A stretch of 64,000 bases of DNA from Halogeometricum sp. S3BR5-2 (GCF_031624635.1 NZ_JAMQOQ010000002.1:986335-1050334); one strand, 5' to 3'; positions 9,191 through 18,759 are shown, numbered from the stretch's first letter. The notes: a model not told the origin generated them from the letters alone. Made by a program: numbers and translations.

Positions 9191-10261
9191 TTAGGTGGGC
9201 GCGACGCCTCCCTCGCCTCTCGTGAGGAGGTAGCAGACGAACGAGGAGAGCCAGTGGGACCCCGCGTAGTCGTCGGTGAACGCCCCTTCGACTCCCGACT
9301 CGGCGTGTCGGCGGGCGCTCTCCGCGAACGGGTCGGCGTAGGGGTGGTCGCCGAGGGCGTCCACGACGCCCGCCAGCGCCCACGCCTTCGAGACGTTCAG
9401 ACCGACGAGGTGGAGTGCGACCCCCTCGTCGGGGTCGGCGTCGACGCGCGCGGGGTCGAGGAGCGACGCGTACGGCGCCGTCCGCACGTCGGGGAAGAAC
9501 CGGTCGGCCCACGCCCGGAACTCCCCGCGGTCGTACACGCGCCGCATCAGGTCCGCTTCGGTCAGCGACGGCGACAGGAAGTCCCAGCCGAGCGGTTCGT
9601 ACTCGACGGGGTACGCCTCATCCCCGTCGAAGAACGACTCGGCCGCCTCGTCGACGGCGTCGGCCAGGGAGTCCTCGCCGGTCGTCCGCGCGTAGTCTCG
9701 GACGCAGTGGAGGGCGAACGCGGAGTTACCGTGCGTCCCCACTCTGAACGGGCGCTCCTGCGCCAGGAACTCCGACTCGACGAGCGAGCGCACCGTCCGC
9801 GTCAGCGGTTCGAGCGCCGACCGCCACCGCTCGGCCGTTTCGCTCCCCCACAGCGACAGTTCCGCGTCGAGGTGCAACAGCCACGCCCAGCCGTACGGTT
9901 TCTCGAAGGCGGGGTTCGCCTTCAGGTACTCGGCCTCCCGTCGGACGTTCTCGGGCGTCAGTCGCGCGTCGAGGCTCTCGACGATGTCCGCGCGGTTCGG
10001 GTGTTCCTCCGACAGTCTGAGCTGTCGGACCAGCGCCCAGTGGCTGTGGACCGCCGAGTGCCAGTCGTAACAGCCGTAGAACGCGGGGTGTCGCTCCTTC
10101 GGGCGCGGCGCGCCCTCCGGGGAGTCGACCTGCCGGACGTAGTGGGGAAACTCCGTGTCGACGGACTCCAAGGGGTGTCGCGCGAGCCGTTCCCACATTT
10201 CGGGGGTGAGCCAGTCGCTCCGGCCCCGGAGAATCCGCTCGGGGTCGGTGATGTCGTCCAT
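9191..10261 (-). CDS. DUF2891 family protein
   Basis: A 356-residue soluble protein with the DUF2891 hallmark HPAFYGCYDWHSAVHSHW near residue 58, and helical repeats recalling alpha/alpha-barrel proteins. Further motifs are RVGTHGNSAFAL and a late YAGSHWLSSF. Function of the family is unknown. The repeated His and Trp residues suggest a pocket, but no reaction can be assigned. It lies 76 bp downstream of elp3 on the same strand and may be read through from it. The gap to the kinase start (8937-9190) holds no convincing gene. Confidence 0.85.
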   Translation of the reverse strand: MDDITDPERILRGRSDWLTPEMWERLARHPLESVDTEFPHYVRQVDSPEGAPRPKERHPAFYGCYDWHSAVHSHWALVRQLRLSEEHPNRADIVESLDARLTPENVRREAEYLKANPAFEKPYGWAWLLHLDAELSLWGSETAERWRSALEPLTRTVRSLVESEFLAQERPFRVGTHGNSAFALHCVRDYARTTGEDSLADAVDEAAESFFDGDEAYPVEYEPLGWDFLSPSLTEADLMRRVYDRGEFRAWADRFFPDVRTAPYASLLDPARVDADPDEGVALHLVGLNVSKAWALAGVVDALGDHPYADPFAESARRHAESGVEGAFTDDYAGSHWLSSFVCYLLTRGEGGVAPT

Positions 10262-10337
10262 GCGAAAGCGTCTCGGGGGCCGGACATAGTCGGTCCGGTC
10301 CCGCGAGAGTCGGTGACACGGGAGAGACCGCAGCCGC

Positions 10338-12011
10338 TCAGAACCGCTTCGACACGTACGGACCGTCCTGGTGGTAGCCCAGTTTCCGCTTGTAGTACTC
10401 GCGGACGCCGATGCCGGAGATGACGCTCACCTTGTCGTAGCCGGCGTCGCGGGCCATCTCCTCGGCGCGTTCGAGGAGGCGACGGCCGTAGCCCTTGTGC
10501 TGCCAGTCCCCGTCCGAACCGATGCCCGCTTCGGAGCCGTACACGTGCAGTTCGCGGACGAGGGCGGCGTCTTCGAGTTCCCGCCGGACGGGATTGTTCG
10601 GGAACCGAAGCCGACAGAACCCGACGAGGAGGTTCTCCGCCGGGTCCTCGAACGAGAGGAAGTGCTCGGTTCCCCCGGCGGCCTCGTACGTCTCCACCCG
10701 GAGTTCGACGCGTTCCGGGTCGGGGTCCGCCTCGTTCATCCCCACCTCGCGGGCGCGGATGTCGTTCACCTCGATACCCTTCTCCTCGGCGCGCTGTTCG
10801 GCCAACTGGCGGAGGTTCGACTTCCAGACGCCGGCGTCGATGAAGTCCGCGGGGATGTCGCGCTGGACCCGTTGGAGGCGCGTGTACTTCGGAATCATCC
10901 CCATCACCTCGCTTATGACCTCCGCCGCCTCCTCGTTGTTCAGCGGGTCGTACTCCTCGTTGCGCCACATGTCGTACGTTATCGTGTCGCGGACGACGAG
11001 CGTCGGGTATATCTTCAGGTAGTCGGGCCGCCAATCCGAGTTCTCGAACAGTTGGCGGAAGTCCTCGATGCACATCTCCTTGGTCATCCCGGGCTGACCG
11101 GGCATCATGTGAAAGCCCACCTTGAACGCCGAGTCGCGGAGGCGGCGGTTGGCGTCCAGCGAGGCCTGCACGCCGTGCCCGCGGTGCATGTCTCGGTTGA
11201 CGCGTTCGTAGGTGGTCTGGACGCCGACTTCCACCTTCGTCGCGCCCAAATCGAGCATCCGGTCTATCTGTTCGGGGTCGCACCAGTCGGGTTTCGTCTC
11301 GAAGGTCGTCCCGATGTTCCTGATATCGGCCGTCTCGTTCTCCGCGATGACGTCCTCCAGGTAGCTGAACTCCACGTCCTCGGGGTCCGGTTTGAACGAC
11401 CGGTCCTCGGCGGGGTTCGGCTCCGAATCGAGGTCGTAGTCGTTCATCGCTTCGAGGGCGCGCTTGACGAACCACTCCTGGTAGTCGTGGCTCCGGGCGG
11501 TCATCGTCCCGCCCATCAGGATGAGTTCCACCTTGTCGACGGGGTGCCCGATGTGTCTGAGCTGTTCGAGTCTGAGCGTGACTTGACCGTAGGGGTCGTA
11601 GTCGTTCTGGACGCCGCGGGCGGCGGCGGGTTCGTGACCCGTGTACGACTGCGAGGAGGAGAACTCCGAGGCCGGGCCGCCCGGACAGTAGAGGCACTTG
11701 CCGTGCGGGCACATGTGCGGGGAGGTCATGATGGCGACGGGCGAGACGCCCGAGGCGGTCCGCACGGGTTTCCGTCGTGTGACCTCCTGTACCTCCTCGC
11801 GCCGGCCGTCGGGGGCGTGTCGGAGGATTTCGGCGTTCTTCGGCACCTTCGGTGAGGAGTGCTCCGAGCAGGCGTCGAGCTTCGCGGATTCGAGGCTCTC
11901 TCTATCCACCTCGCCGTCGAGGATGCGCTCGACGAGCGTCTCGCAGGTGCGGCGGAACGCCTCCGTCTCGGTGGGCTCTTGCTCCTCCTTCGCGTCGGCG
12001 TCCGCGCTCAC
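10338..12011 (-). CDS. elp3: Elp3: tRNA U34 carboxymethyltransferase (radical SAM/GNAT)
   Basis: A 557-residue archaeal Elp3, which uses SAM and acetyl-CoA to build the cm5U family of modifications at the tRNA wobble uridine. The radical SAM cluster motif CPHGKCLYCPGG (CX4CX2C) lies near residue 95. MMPGQPG and related core motifs follow, and the GNAT domain occupies the C-terminus (HKGYGRRLLERAEEMARDAG). The frame is open to a GTG at 12119, adding 36 residues of low similarity. The GTG at 12011 gives MSADADAKEEQEPTE and the usual length of about 550 residues, so I prefer it. It is adjacent to the DHH-like gene in the same direction. Confidence 0.93.
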   Translation of the reverse strand: MSADADAKEEQEPTETEAFRRTCETLVERILDGEVDRESLESAKLDACSEHSSPKVPKNAEILRHAPDGRREEVQEVTRRKPVRTASGVSPVAIMTSPHMCPHGKCLYCPGGPASEFSSSQSYTGHEPAAARGVQNDYDPYGQVTLRLEQLRHIGHPVDKVELILMGGTMTARSHDYQEWFVKRALEAMNDYDLDSEPNPAEDRSFKPDPEDVEFSYLEDVIAENETADIRNIGTTFETKPDWCDPEQIDRMLDLGATKVEVGVQTTYERVNRDMHRGHGVQASLDANRRLRDSAFKVGFHMMPGQPGMTKEMCIEDFRQLFENSDWRPDYLKIYPTLVVRDTITYDMWRNEEYDPLNNEEAAEVISEVMGMIPKYTRLQRVQRDIPADFIDAGVWKSNLRQLAEQRAEEKGIEVNDIRAREVGMNEADPDPERVELRVETYEAAGGTEHFLSFEDPAENLLVGFCRLRFPNNPVRRELEDAALVRELHVYGSEAGIGSDGDWQHKGYGRRLLERAEEMARDAGYDKVSVISGIGVREYYKRKLGYHQDGPYVSKRF

Positions 12012-12186
12012 GGCGCCACCACCGCCGCGACGGACGTTCGGACGAGAGACATCGTTGCCTCTCAGTCGCGTCGTTTCGCGGTTAAGGGTGTCGCTCGGGG
12101 GCGTACCGTTCGTCGGCACAGAGGAGAGCGCCGCCGCTGGGAGCCGAGGGGAACGGGACGGGGGGGGTGCCGCGTGAGAACGAGAA

Positions 12187-14367
12187 CTAGAACTGGTCGA
12201 CGACGGCGTCGATGACCGCTTCGACCACGTCGTCGCGCGCGCCCGAGAGGAACTCGATGCGGTTGTCGCGGACGGCGACGGCCGTGACGCCGCCCTCGGG
12301 GACGGCCTCGCGGGCCGCCTCGGCGACGGCGCGGATGTCCACGTCGGCGGTGCCGCGGACGAACAGTTCGTCCGTCGAGGTGGCGACGGTGACGTAGTCG
12401 TCGCCCTCGCGGTTGCGGCGGTGGAGTTCGTCGACGAGCAGCGACGTCGGCGGGAAGTCGAAGCGGTGGGTGTACGCGTCGGCGTCGAGGACGGCGACGG
12501 TGACGTCGCCTTCCGTTCGCTCTTCGAGGTTCGCCTGCGCCGTCTCGACTTCGGTGTCGAGTTTGATGCGGAACTGCTCGGCGATGTGGCCGGCGAGGTT
12601 GCCCTCGACGGCGTCGGCGGCGCGCTGTGCGCCCGCCGAGACGCCGTCGTCGAACAGCAGGTCGGTGATGAGTTCGCGCTTGTCCTCGTAGGACTGGTAG
12701 TACGCTTCGAGGGCGATGGCCTCGCGGAGTTCGCGCGTCCGGTCGGCGTCGTAGCCGGCCTCCTCCGCCAGTTCGAGGTACGCCTCGGGCGTGTCCTCCC
12801 AGTAACTCACGGCGGGGAGGTGACCGATGTCCTCACGGATATCGGTATCGAGGGCGGCGGCGAGGTTCGCGCCGAGGGCGCCCGTCGAGAGGTCGGACGC
12901 GTCGGCGCCGACCAGTCCGGGGCTGACGACCACGTCGGCCTCGTCTTCCACGTCCTCGTCGGCGTCCGCGGCGTCGACGACGACGCGGTTCGCGCCGTAG
13001 ACGCCGAGGAGGCCGAGTCCGTCCAGCGACTCGGCGGTCGCGCCGACGCCGAGCAGGAGGACCAAGGGCAGTTTCTCGCCGTGGCGCTGTTCGTCCTGGA
13101 GCATCCGCGTCACGTCGTTCGTCGCCGCGTCCATGCCGTAGACGGGGTCGTCGAGCGGTCGGCGGGTGAAGTAGTGGTACTCGGCGTCCGCGCGGTCGTG
13201 CTCCTCGCGGATGCGGGGGAGCACGGCGCGTTCGACGGCCGCGCCGGCGACGTAGCCGTCGGCGGTGGCCGGGTGGCGGACGACGATGGGCTGGGATTCG
13301 AGGATGGCGCGGTTGAGCGCCTCCGCGGCGTCGGTCAACCGCTCGGTGACCGCCTCGACCGACGCGTGGTCGGCCAGCGGTTCGACCGACTCGGGGCGGG
13401 CCTTCGCCGCCAGCGCGTCTTCGAGGCGCTGGAGGACGGCCTGCTCCTCCTCGCCGTCGAGGGCCGCGAGGTCCTCCGTCTCGACCTGCAGTTCGTCGCG
13501 GCGCATCTCCACCTCGCCGTCGAGGCGGACCACGTCGCCCTCCTCGATGTCGGGGTAGGCGCGGACGCCCGCCTCGACGAAGGCGGCGCAGTCGACGACG
13601 CCCGTCTCGTCGCGGAGTTCGAAGATGGTCGGGCCGCCGGTCTGTCGCGTGCTGACGATTTCGCCCTCGAGGCGCACGTCGTCGCCGACGCGCTCTTCGA
13701 GGCTGTCGACGGTGACGAGCGTGAAGCGGTCCTCGTCGGCGTCCGTCTCGGCCACGTCGTCGGCGTTGCCGTCGTCGCTCGGAACCGCTCGCTCCTCGCT
13801 CTCGTCGGCCTCGCTCTGCGCGTCCGCGTCGGCGCCGGTATCGTCGGCGTCGGACGACTCGGCGTCCGCGCCGTCGTCAGCGTCGCTCCGCCCGGCGTCG
13901 CTCTCTTCGTTCTCCTCGTCGCTCCGGGACTGGCTCTTCCCGTTACCGCGGCCGGAGGTCGACCCCGTCGACCCCTTCGGCTTCATCTTCACCGGGCCGG
14001 AGTCGTCGTCGTCGGAGGAGTCGACCGGTTCGCCGTCGTGGTCGCCGTTCGGGTCGTGAACCTTCGAGCCGCGGAACTCGCGTTCGGACTGGCGGATGGA
14101 CCAGCCGAGGTCGATGTTACCGTTGTCGCGGATGTTCTTCACCTGCACGAACACGGTGTCGCCCGACTCCCAGTCGAGACTCTCCAGTCGACGGTCGAGT
14201 TCGCTGCGGTGCAGCAGTCCCGTCACTCCCTTCGCGAGGTCGACGAACACGCCGAACTCGGCGAACCCGTCGACCGTACCCTTGTAATAGCGCCCCGGCG
14301 TCAGCTGTTGTGGGGAATTTCCCCGAAACTCGAACCACACGTCTTCGTCGTGCGTAATCCAATCCAT
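12187..14367 (-). CDS. S1/OB-fold/DHH-like protein with degenerate catalytic motifs (RecJ/GAN/Cdc45 superfamily)
   Basis: A 726-residue protein. An S1 RNA/ssDNA-binding domain (about residues 20-95, GTVDGFAEFGVFVDLAKGVTG) is followed by an extremely acidic linker (about 105-210) and an OB-fold (about 218-300, LEGEIVSTRQTGGPTIFELR). A RecJ/DHH-like region (about 350-500) and a DHHA1-like C-terminus complete it. In active members the first motif is HxDxDG-like and another is DHH. Here they read HPATADG (about 365) and VVVDAADADE (about 463), and no GGGH motif is seen in the C-terminal part. Catalysis is therefore doubtful. Archaeal GAN/RecJ and Cdc45 relatives act with GINS and MCM at forks. 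That role is inference. A TTTTAG box lies 24-29 bp before the ATG, so the gene is probably leaderless. Confidence 0.85.
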   Translation of the reverse strand: MDWITHDEDVWFEFRGNSPQQLTPGRYYKGTVDGFAEFGVFVDLAKGVTGLLHRSELDRRLESLDWESGDTVFVQVKNIRDNGNIDLGWSIRQSEREFRGSKVHDPNGDHDGEPVDSSDDDDSGPVKMKPKGSTGSTSGRGNGKSQSRSDEENEESDAGRSDADDGADAESSDADDTGADADAQSEADESEERAVPSDDGNADDVAETDADEDRFTLVTVDSLEERVGDDVRLEGEIVSTRQTGGPTIFELRDETGVVDCAAFVEAGVRAYPDIEEGDVVRLDGEVEMRRDELQVETEDLAALDGEEEQAVLQRLEDALAAKARPESVEPLADHASVEAVTERLTDAAEALNRAILESQPIVVRHPATADGYVAGAAVERAVLPRIREEHDRADAEYHYFTRRPLDDPVYGMDAATNDVTRMLQDEQRHGEKLPLVLLLGVGATAESLDGLGLLGVYGANRVVVDAADADEDVEDEADVVVSPGLVGADASDLSTGALGANLAAALDTDIREDIGHLPAVSYWEDTPEAYLELAEEAGYDADRTRELREAIALEAYYQSYEDKRELITDLLFDDGVSAGAQRAADAVEGNLAGHIAEQFRIKLDTEVETAQANLEERTEGDVTVAVLDADAYTHRFDFPPTSLLVDELHRRNREGDDYVTVATSTDELFVRGTADVDIRAVAEAAREAVPEGGVTAVAVRDNRIEFLSGARDDVVEAVIDAVVDQF

Positions 14368-14589
14368 TGCGTGCAACAAACGACCCGGGACTAAAACCCT
14401 TGTCGAATCGCTCTCGGCGGCCGTTCGTCTCTGCGCCGTTGCTCCGCTCTGCCGCCGGATTCGACCGAAGACGGAAGGAATAGTCGGCCGGCCGATACGT
14501 CGCCGCCCGTCGATTCTCGAACGTCGGCGGCGCCTTCGGAGCGCAGGACGGTCGGCGTCGACCCGGGAGGAACGCGGCGCGCTGGGGGC

Positions 14590-15192
14590 TCAGATGAGAC
14601 CCGCGAGACGGAGGACGTGCTCGAACGCCGCCCACCCCTCGAAGACGTAGCCGAACAGGAACGCCGCGGGGAGGGCGCCGACGGCGAGCGCTCGGCGGGT
14701 GCTCACGCCGTGTACCTCGCTCAGGCCCACGACGAGGAGCGTCGCGCCGTAGGCGGTGCAGACGAAGCGGAGTTCCGGCGAGGGGAGGCCGGCGAGGGCG
14801 CACGGCGCCGTCGCGTAGGCGACCACCTGTACCGTCTGGCTGATTCCGCCCCTGTCGCGGACGCCGACGAGGAGCAGGACGGTCTGTATCGCCGCGGTGA
14901 GATGCAGCACCGCCGGGGCGAGGAGGAGGGCGACGAGGGCGAGGCCGAGGAGCGCCGAGACGGCCGGGCCGCCGGCGAAGGCGGGGATGCGGCCGGGCGC
15001 GAACGCGAACAGGCCGGTGGTGTACGCGACGGCGACGACGACGGCGAAGACGAGTCCGGGCGCCTGGTCGCCCGGCGCGACGCCGTTCTTGAAGAACCGG
15101 CGGGGGCGGACGAGCACCTCGACCCACGCGCGGGCGACGCCGCGGGGGCCGCGTTCGCGCCCGCCCTCCGGATTTTCGACCCACGTAGTCAC
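14590..15192 (-). CDS. Yip1-domain family membrane protein
   Basis: A 200-residue protein with an N-terminal amphipathic stretch containing RPRRFFKNG, the usual start of prokaryotic Yip1-domain proteins. About five membrane helices follow, from residue 45 to the end. The family is poorly characterised. It starts at GTG 15192, nine bases after the thymidine kinase stop, so the two are likely one transcript, though no functional link is evident. The downstream gap 14380-14589 to the DHH-like gene shows nothing beyond that gene's promoter. Confidence 0.78.
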   Translation of the reverse strand: MTTWVENPEGGRERGPRGVARAWVEVLVRPRRFFKNGVAPGDQAPGLVFAVVVAVAYTTGLFAFAPGRIPAFAGGPAVSALLGLALVALLLAPAVLHLTAAIQTVLLLVGVRDRGGISQTVQVVAYATAPCALAGLPSPELRFVCTAYGATLLVVGLSEVHGVSTRRALAVGALPAAFLFGYVFEGWAAFEHVLRLAGLI

Positions 15193-15201
15193 GTCGCTAG
15201 C

Positions 15202-15789
15202 TTATTCGCGTTGCAGCGTATGACAGTTGCGACATCGCGCCTCGTAGGACTCCTCCGCTCCGACGACGATGGTCGGGTCGTCGTAGCGGGCGGGTTCGCC
15301 GTCGACGAGCCGCTGATTCCGGGTCGCGGGTTCGCCGCAGACGGTGCAGATGGCCTGCAGTTTGTCGACGTACTCGGCCGTCGCCATCAGTTGCGGCAGG
15401 GGTTCGAACGGTTCGCCGCGGAACGTCTGGTCGGTGCCGGAGACGAGGACGCGGCGGCCGTCCGCCGCGAGGCGTTCGCAGACGTCCACGAGTTCGGCCG
15501 AGAAGAAGTTCGCCTCGTCGACGGCGACGACGTCCTCGCCGTTCAGTTTCTCTACGATATCCCAGACGCCCTCGCCCTCGGCGGGCACGACGTGCGCCTC
15601 CCACTGACTGCCGGCGTGCGACCCGACCGTCGTCTCGCCGTAGCGGTCGTCGACGGCGGGTTTGAACACCCCGACCTCCTGTCCGGCTATCTCGGCGCGC
15701 CGCAGTCGACGGAGCAGTTCCTCCGTCTTCCCGGAGAACATCGACCCCGTGATGACCTCCACCCACCCGCTCTTCGTGATGGCGTGCAT
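15202..15789 (-). CDS. tdk: Thymidine kinase (type II)
   Basis: A 195-residue thymidine kinase that phosphorylates thymidine with ATP in the salvage pathway. The P-loop GSMFSGKTEELL is near residue 15, and the catalytic glutamate lies in VVAVDEANFF (about residue 90). The substrate lasso carries structural zinc ligands CTVC (about 148) and CRNC near the C-terminus. Length is normal for the family. It heads a likely two-gene unit with the Yip1-like protein. thyA is also in this window (46809), so both the salvage and de novo routes to dTMP are present. Confidence 0.96.
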   Translation of the reverse strand: MHAITKSGWVEVITGSMFSGKTEELLRRLRRAEIAGQEVGVFKPAVDDRYGETTVGSHAGSQWEAHVVPAEGEGVWDIVEKLNGEDVVAVDEANFFSAELVDVCERLAADGRRVLVSGTDQTFRGEPFEPLPQLMATAEYVDKLQAICTVCGEPATRNQRLVDGEPARYDDPTIVVGAEESYEARCRNCHTLQRE

Positions 15790-15883
15790 ACCTCCTTCGG
15801 GTGCGAGCGAACGGCAAAACCGTTGCTCATTCCGCGCCGCGCGGGGGGCGGTGACGCACCGCGTTCGCTCGGCGTGCGGGGTC

Positions 15884-16465
15884 CTATCGGCCGGCCGCGC
15901 CCACGTTCTCGCCCGCCTCGAACGTCGCCGGGTCGGGTTCGATGGTCGCGTACTCCACGACTCGCCTGCCGAGGACGCGGACCCGGCGGTCCAGTCCCTC
16001 GTTCGTCAACTCGTCGCCGTCGAACTGCGCGGAGACGTGCGGCAGGGCGGCCTGATGCGGGAGGACCCACGCGTTCAGCGCCCGGCAGACCGAGCGGAGG
16101 TGGTCGAGCGCCGTCACGGGGAAGCCGCCGCCGGCGACGGCCAGCAGTCCGACCGTCTTCCCGTCGAACTCGTCGAACCCGCAGTGGTCCAGCGCGTTCT
16201 TCAGCACGCCCGAGTACGACCCGTGGTAGACGGGCGTTCCGAGGACGAGGGCGTCGGCGTCGCCGACCCGTTCGACCACCGCCTCGCTGTCTCCCTGCGC
16301 GTCCTCGTCGGCGTCCAGCACCGGCAGGTCGTACTCCCGCAGGTCGAGCACCTCGCCCGTGCCGCCCGCCTCGCGGACGCCGTCGAGCGACCGCTCCAAC
16401 GCCAATCGAGTGTAACTCCGCTTCCGAAGGCTCCCGCAGACGGCCACCACGTGTGTCGATGTCAT
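15884..16465 (-). CDS. NAD(P)H-dependent FMN reductase family oxidoreductase
   Basis: A 193-residue flavodoxin-fold protein. The FMN phosphate loop is CGSLRKRSYTRLAL near residue 10, and the flavin-contact motif GTPVYHGSYSGVLKNALD lies around residue 80. These mark the NADPH-dependent FMN/quinone reductase family. The physiological acceptor is unknown. The frame continues upstream to 16711, but MTSTHVVAVCGS at 16465 matches the family N-terminus. It is divergent from the DsrE gene, with 108 bp between starts. Confidence 0.9.
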   Translation of the reverse strand: MTSTHVVAVCGSLRKRSYTRLALERSLDGVREAGGTGEVLDLREYDLPVLDADEDAQGDSEAVVERVGDADALVLGTPVYHGSYSGVLKNALDHCGFDEFDGKTVGLLAVAGGGFPVTALDHLRSVCRALNAWVLPHQAALPHVSAQFDGDELTNEGLDRRVRVLGRRVVEYATIEPDPATFEAGENVGAAGR

Positions 16466-16573
16466 ATTACACGGTTCGCCCACGGGGACAAAAGTGGTGC
16501 GCGGTGGCGATGCGAGCGCCGCCGACGGCGAACGGCGGGAACGCTGAAGCGTGCCGCAGACGTGGAGCGCTGT

Positions 16574-16912
16574 ATGAAGACGGTGTTCCACCTCACGAGC
16601 GGCGACGTGAGCGACTGGCGGCACGCGCTGGGGAACGTGAGCAACCTCCTCGACGACGGGACGGTCGAGGTAGAGGAGGTTGCGCTCCTCATCAACGGCG
16701 ACGCCATCCACCTGTTCACCGAGGGGTCGCCGCTGGCCGAGGAGGTGCGGGCCCTCGGCGACGACGTGCGCTGTCTCGGCTGTCGCAACTCGCTGACCGG
16801 GCGCGACATCCCCGAATCGAGGCTGCTGGCGAACGTCGAGTCCGTCCCCTCGGGCGTCGGCGAACTGACGCGGTTACAGTCCGAGGGGTACGCGTACCTG
16901 AAAGTGCCGTAA
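16574..16912 (+). CDS. DsrE family protein
   Basis: A 112-residue DsrE/DsrF-like protein starting MKTVFHLTSGDVSDW, with LINGDAIHLF in the middle and a cysteine-bearing loop CLGCRNSL near residue 73. DsrE-fold proteins carry persulfide sulfur or act as small redox subunits. The two Cys here fit that general role, but the partner is unknown. The neighbouring divergent flavin reductase may be only coincidental. The ATG at 16574 is the natural start. The frame is open far upstream as a shadow of other genes. Confidence 0.88.
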   Translation: MKTVFHLTSGDVSDWRHALGNVSNLLDDGTVEVEEVALLINGDAIHLFTEGSPLAEEVRALGDDVRCLGCRNSLTGRDIPESRLLANVESVPSGVGELTRLQSEGYAYLKVP

Positions 16913-16984
16913 TCGAAGGGATCCGAAACCCGAGCCGCGAAGGGCGCTGTCGGCCGTTACCGGTCGGCGACGACTAATCGACGG

Positions 16985-17362
16985 CTACTGGCCGCTCAGC
17001 CGCCGCTTCCGGCTCTCGAACTCCGCCTCGTCGATTTCGCCGCGGGCGTATCGCTCCCGGAGTTCGTCCATGGCCGGATCGGTTCGGCCGTCCTCGCGCC
17101 GCGCGAGGAACCAGTAGGTGACCGCGACCGGGACGCCGACGAGGAGAGCCGTCCAGAGGAGGCCGACGAACAGCATCCCGAGGCCCCAGCCGCCCATCCC
17201 CATCCATCCGGCGGTTCCGGGTCCCATCCATCCGCCCGCGCCCATGTGAGGCATCCACCACCCGTTCGTTCCGCCGCCGGACACCACCGCGGTTCCGAGG
17301 GCGAACGCGCCGACGACGGCGACTGTACCGACCGCCCAACCGAGGAGTTTTCGCTCGTTCAT
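16985..17362 (-). CDS. SHOCT domain membrane protein
   Basis: A 125-residue protein with an N-terminal hydrophobic segment (about residues 8-28) and a Gly/Trp/Met-rich loop with repeated GWMG motifs (about 32-62). A second membrane helix (about 62-88) precedes the C-terminal SHOCT helix-turn MDELRERYARGEIDEAEFE. SHOCT modules are short oligomerisation helices found at protein ends. Function is unknown. The Met-rich loop with one His between the helices could bind metal, but that is speculation. Confidence 0.85.
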   Translation of the reverse strand: MNERKLLGWAVGTVAVVGAFALGTAVVSGGGTNGWWMPHMGAGGWMGPGTAGWMGMGGWGLGMLFVGLLWTALLVGVPVAVTYWFLARREDGRTDPAMDELRERYARGEIDEAEFESRKRRLSGQ

Positions 17363-17471
17363 CGTAGCTCACTCGTCTAGAGGGAGGCGGCCTAATAGGA
17401 TAAGATGGACATCGGTTCCCTCGAACCGGGAACCGCGAGCGGCGACTCGGGAGCCGCGGATGTCGAGTTCC

Positions 17472-18737
17472 TCACGACGACCGGCGTTCGAGCAGCTTCA
17501 GCGCCGGCGTGGCCGAGACGCCGTGGACGACGACGGAGACGAGGACGACGGCGCCGACGAGCGCCCAGAGCCGCCGGGCCTCGGGGAAGGGGGCGACGTT
17601 CAGCGCGTGCGCGAGGTAGTAGAACGAACCCAGCCCCCGGATGCCGAACGACGCGATGACGCCGCGTTCGAGGGGGTCGCGGTCGAACCCGAAGAGACCG
17701 ACGGCGCCGGCGAGGGGTCGGACGACGAACACGAGCGTCAGCGCCACCGCGACGCCCGTCGTCGTCAACGGGTCGAGCAATCCGGCGGCGAGCGCCCCGC
17801 CGAACAGCACCATCAGCACCGTCATCAGCGTCTGTTCGCTCTTCTCGGCGACGTCGTGGAGCGTCTCGTTGTAGTCGTGCTCTCGCTCGGCGTCCCGGAC
17901 GACGAGGGCGGCGACGAAGACGGCCAGGAAGCCGTACCCGCCGACGAGTTCGGTGAACGCGTAGACGAGGAGCGTCCCGCCGAGCGCCTCCATCCCCCGA
18001 ACGCTCCGGGCGAGTTCCGAGTCCGGGCTACCGGCGAAGACGACCCAGCCGAGCGCCCGGCCGACGAGGTACCCCGAGAGCAGTCCGACCGCGAGTTTGT
18101 ACCCGACGTCGACGAGCGCCCACTCGCCGAGCCAGAGGCCCGGGTCGACGCCGAGAAGCGCCACGGCGATGGCGAGGTTCGTGAACGGGAACGCGAGGCT
18201 GTCGTTGAGTCCGGCCTCCGAGGTGAGCGCGAAGCGGACCTCGTCGGTCTTCCCGGCCGCCCCCTCGGCGGGTTCGTCCTCCGCGCCCGCGCCGGGCTCT
18301 TCGACCTGCATCTCGGAGGCCAACACCGGGTCGGTCGGCGCGAGCACGGCCCCGAGCAGCAGTGCGGTCGTGAGCGCGAACCCGGCGACGCCCCACCCCA
18401 GCAGCGCCGCGGCGGCGATGGACAGCGGCATCGTCACGCCGAGCAGTCGCCACGTCGACGCCCAATCGCGGAGGCCGGGGGTGCGGTCGAGTTTCAACCC
18501 GGCCCCGGTCAGCGCGAGGATGACGCCGAGTTCGGTTAGCTTCTCCGCGAGGGTGCCGTACTTCAGAGGGTCCGGCGCCGGGAGTCCCAGCGGAAGCGAG
18601 AAGGCCGCGAAGCCGAGGCTCACGTAGAATATCGGGAGCGAGACGGGCCAGTCGCTGACGAATCGGGGGAGCACCGCGAGACCGACGAGGGCGAGCCCGA
18701 CGACCAACTGCGCGAAGAAGTACGGTTCGAGGGCCAT
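17472..18737 (-). CDS. Cation:proton antiporter (CPA1/NhaP-like)
   Basis: A 421-residue integral membrane transporter of about 12 helices. The exchanger core motif LGAVLAPTDPVLASEMQ lies around residue 125. The ion-site helix SEAGLNDSLAFPFTNLA lies around 170, matching the ND motif of electroneutral NhaP/NHE-type exchangers. It should export Na+ (or K+) for protons, central to ion homeostasis in a halophile. The ATG at 18737 has a TATTTATT box at about 18760-18771, a leaderless spacing, so it is preferred over the in-frame 18785. A short charged insert (about residues 145-165) rich in Glu and Ala is a halophilic loop. Confidence 0.9.
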   Translation of the reverse strand: MALEPYFFAQLVVGLALVGLAVLPRFVSDWPVSLPIFYVSLGFAAFSLPLGLPAPDPLKYGTLAEKLTELGVILALTGAGLKLDRTPGLRDWASTWRLLGVTMPLSIAAAALLGWGVAGFALTTALLLGAVLAPTDPVLASEMQVEEPGAGAEDEPAEGAAGKTDEVRFALTSEAGLNDSLAFPFTNLAIAVALLGVDPGLWLGEWALVDVGYKLAVGLLSGYLVGRALGWVVFAGSPDSELARSVRGMEALGGTLLVYAFTELVGGYGFLAVFVAALVVRDAEREHDYNETLHDVAEKSEQTLMTVLMVLFGGALAAGLLDPLTTTGVAVALTLVFVVRPLAGAVGLFGFDRDPLERGVIASFGIRGLGSFYYLAHALNVAPFPEARRLWALVGAVVLVSVVVHGVSATPALKLLERRSS

Positions 18738-18759
18738 GGCGGCGACTCTCCCCGGTCCC

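Noticed and set aside
12421..14394. 657-codon plus-strand frame antisense to the DHH-like gene
   Set aside because: The translation is a mirror of acidic codons (Val/Glu/Gly/Arg-rich) with no domain, so it is a shadow frame.
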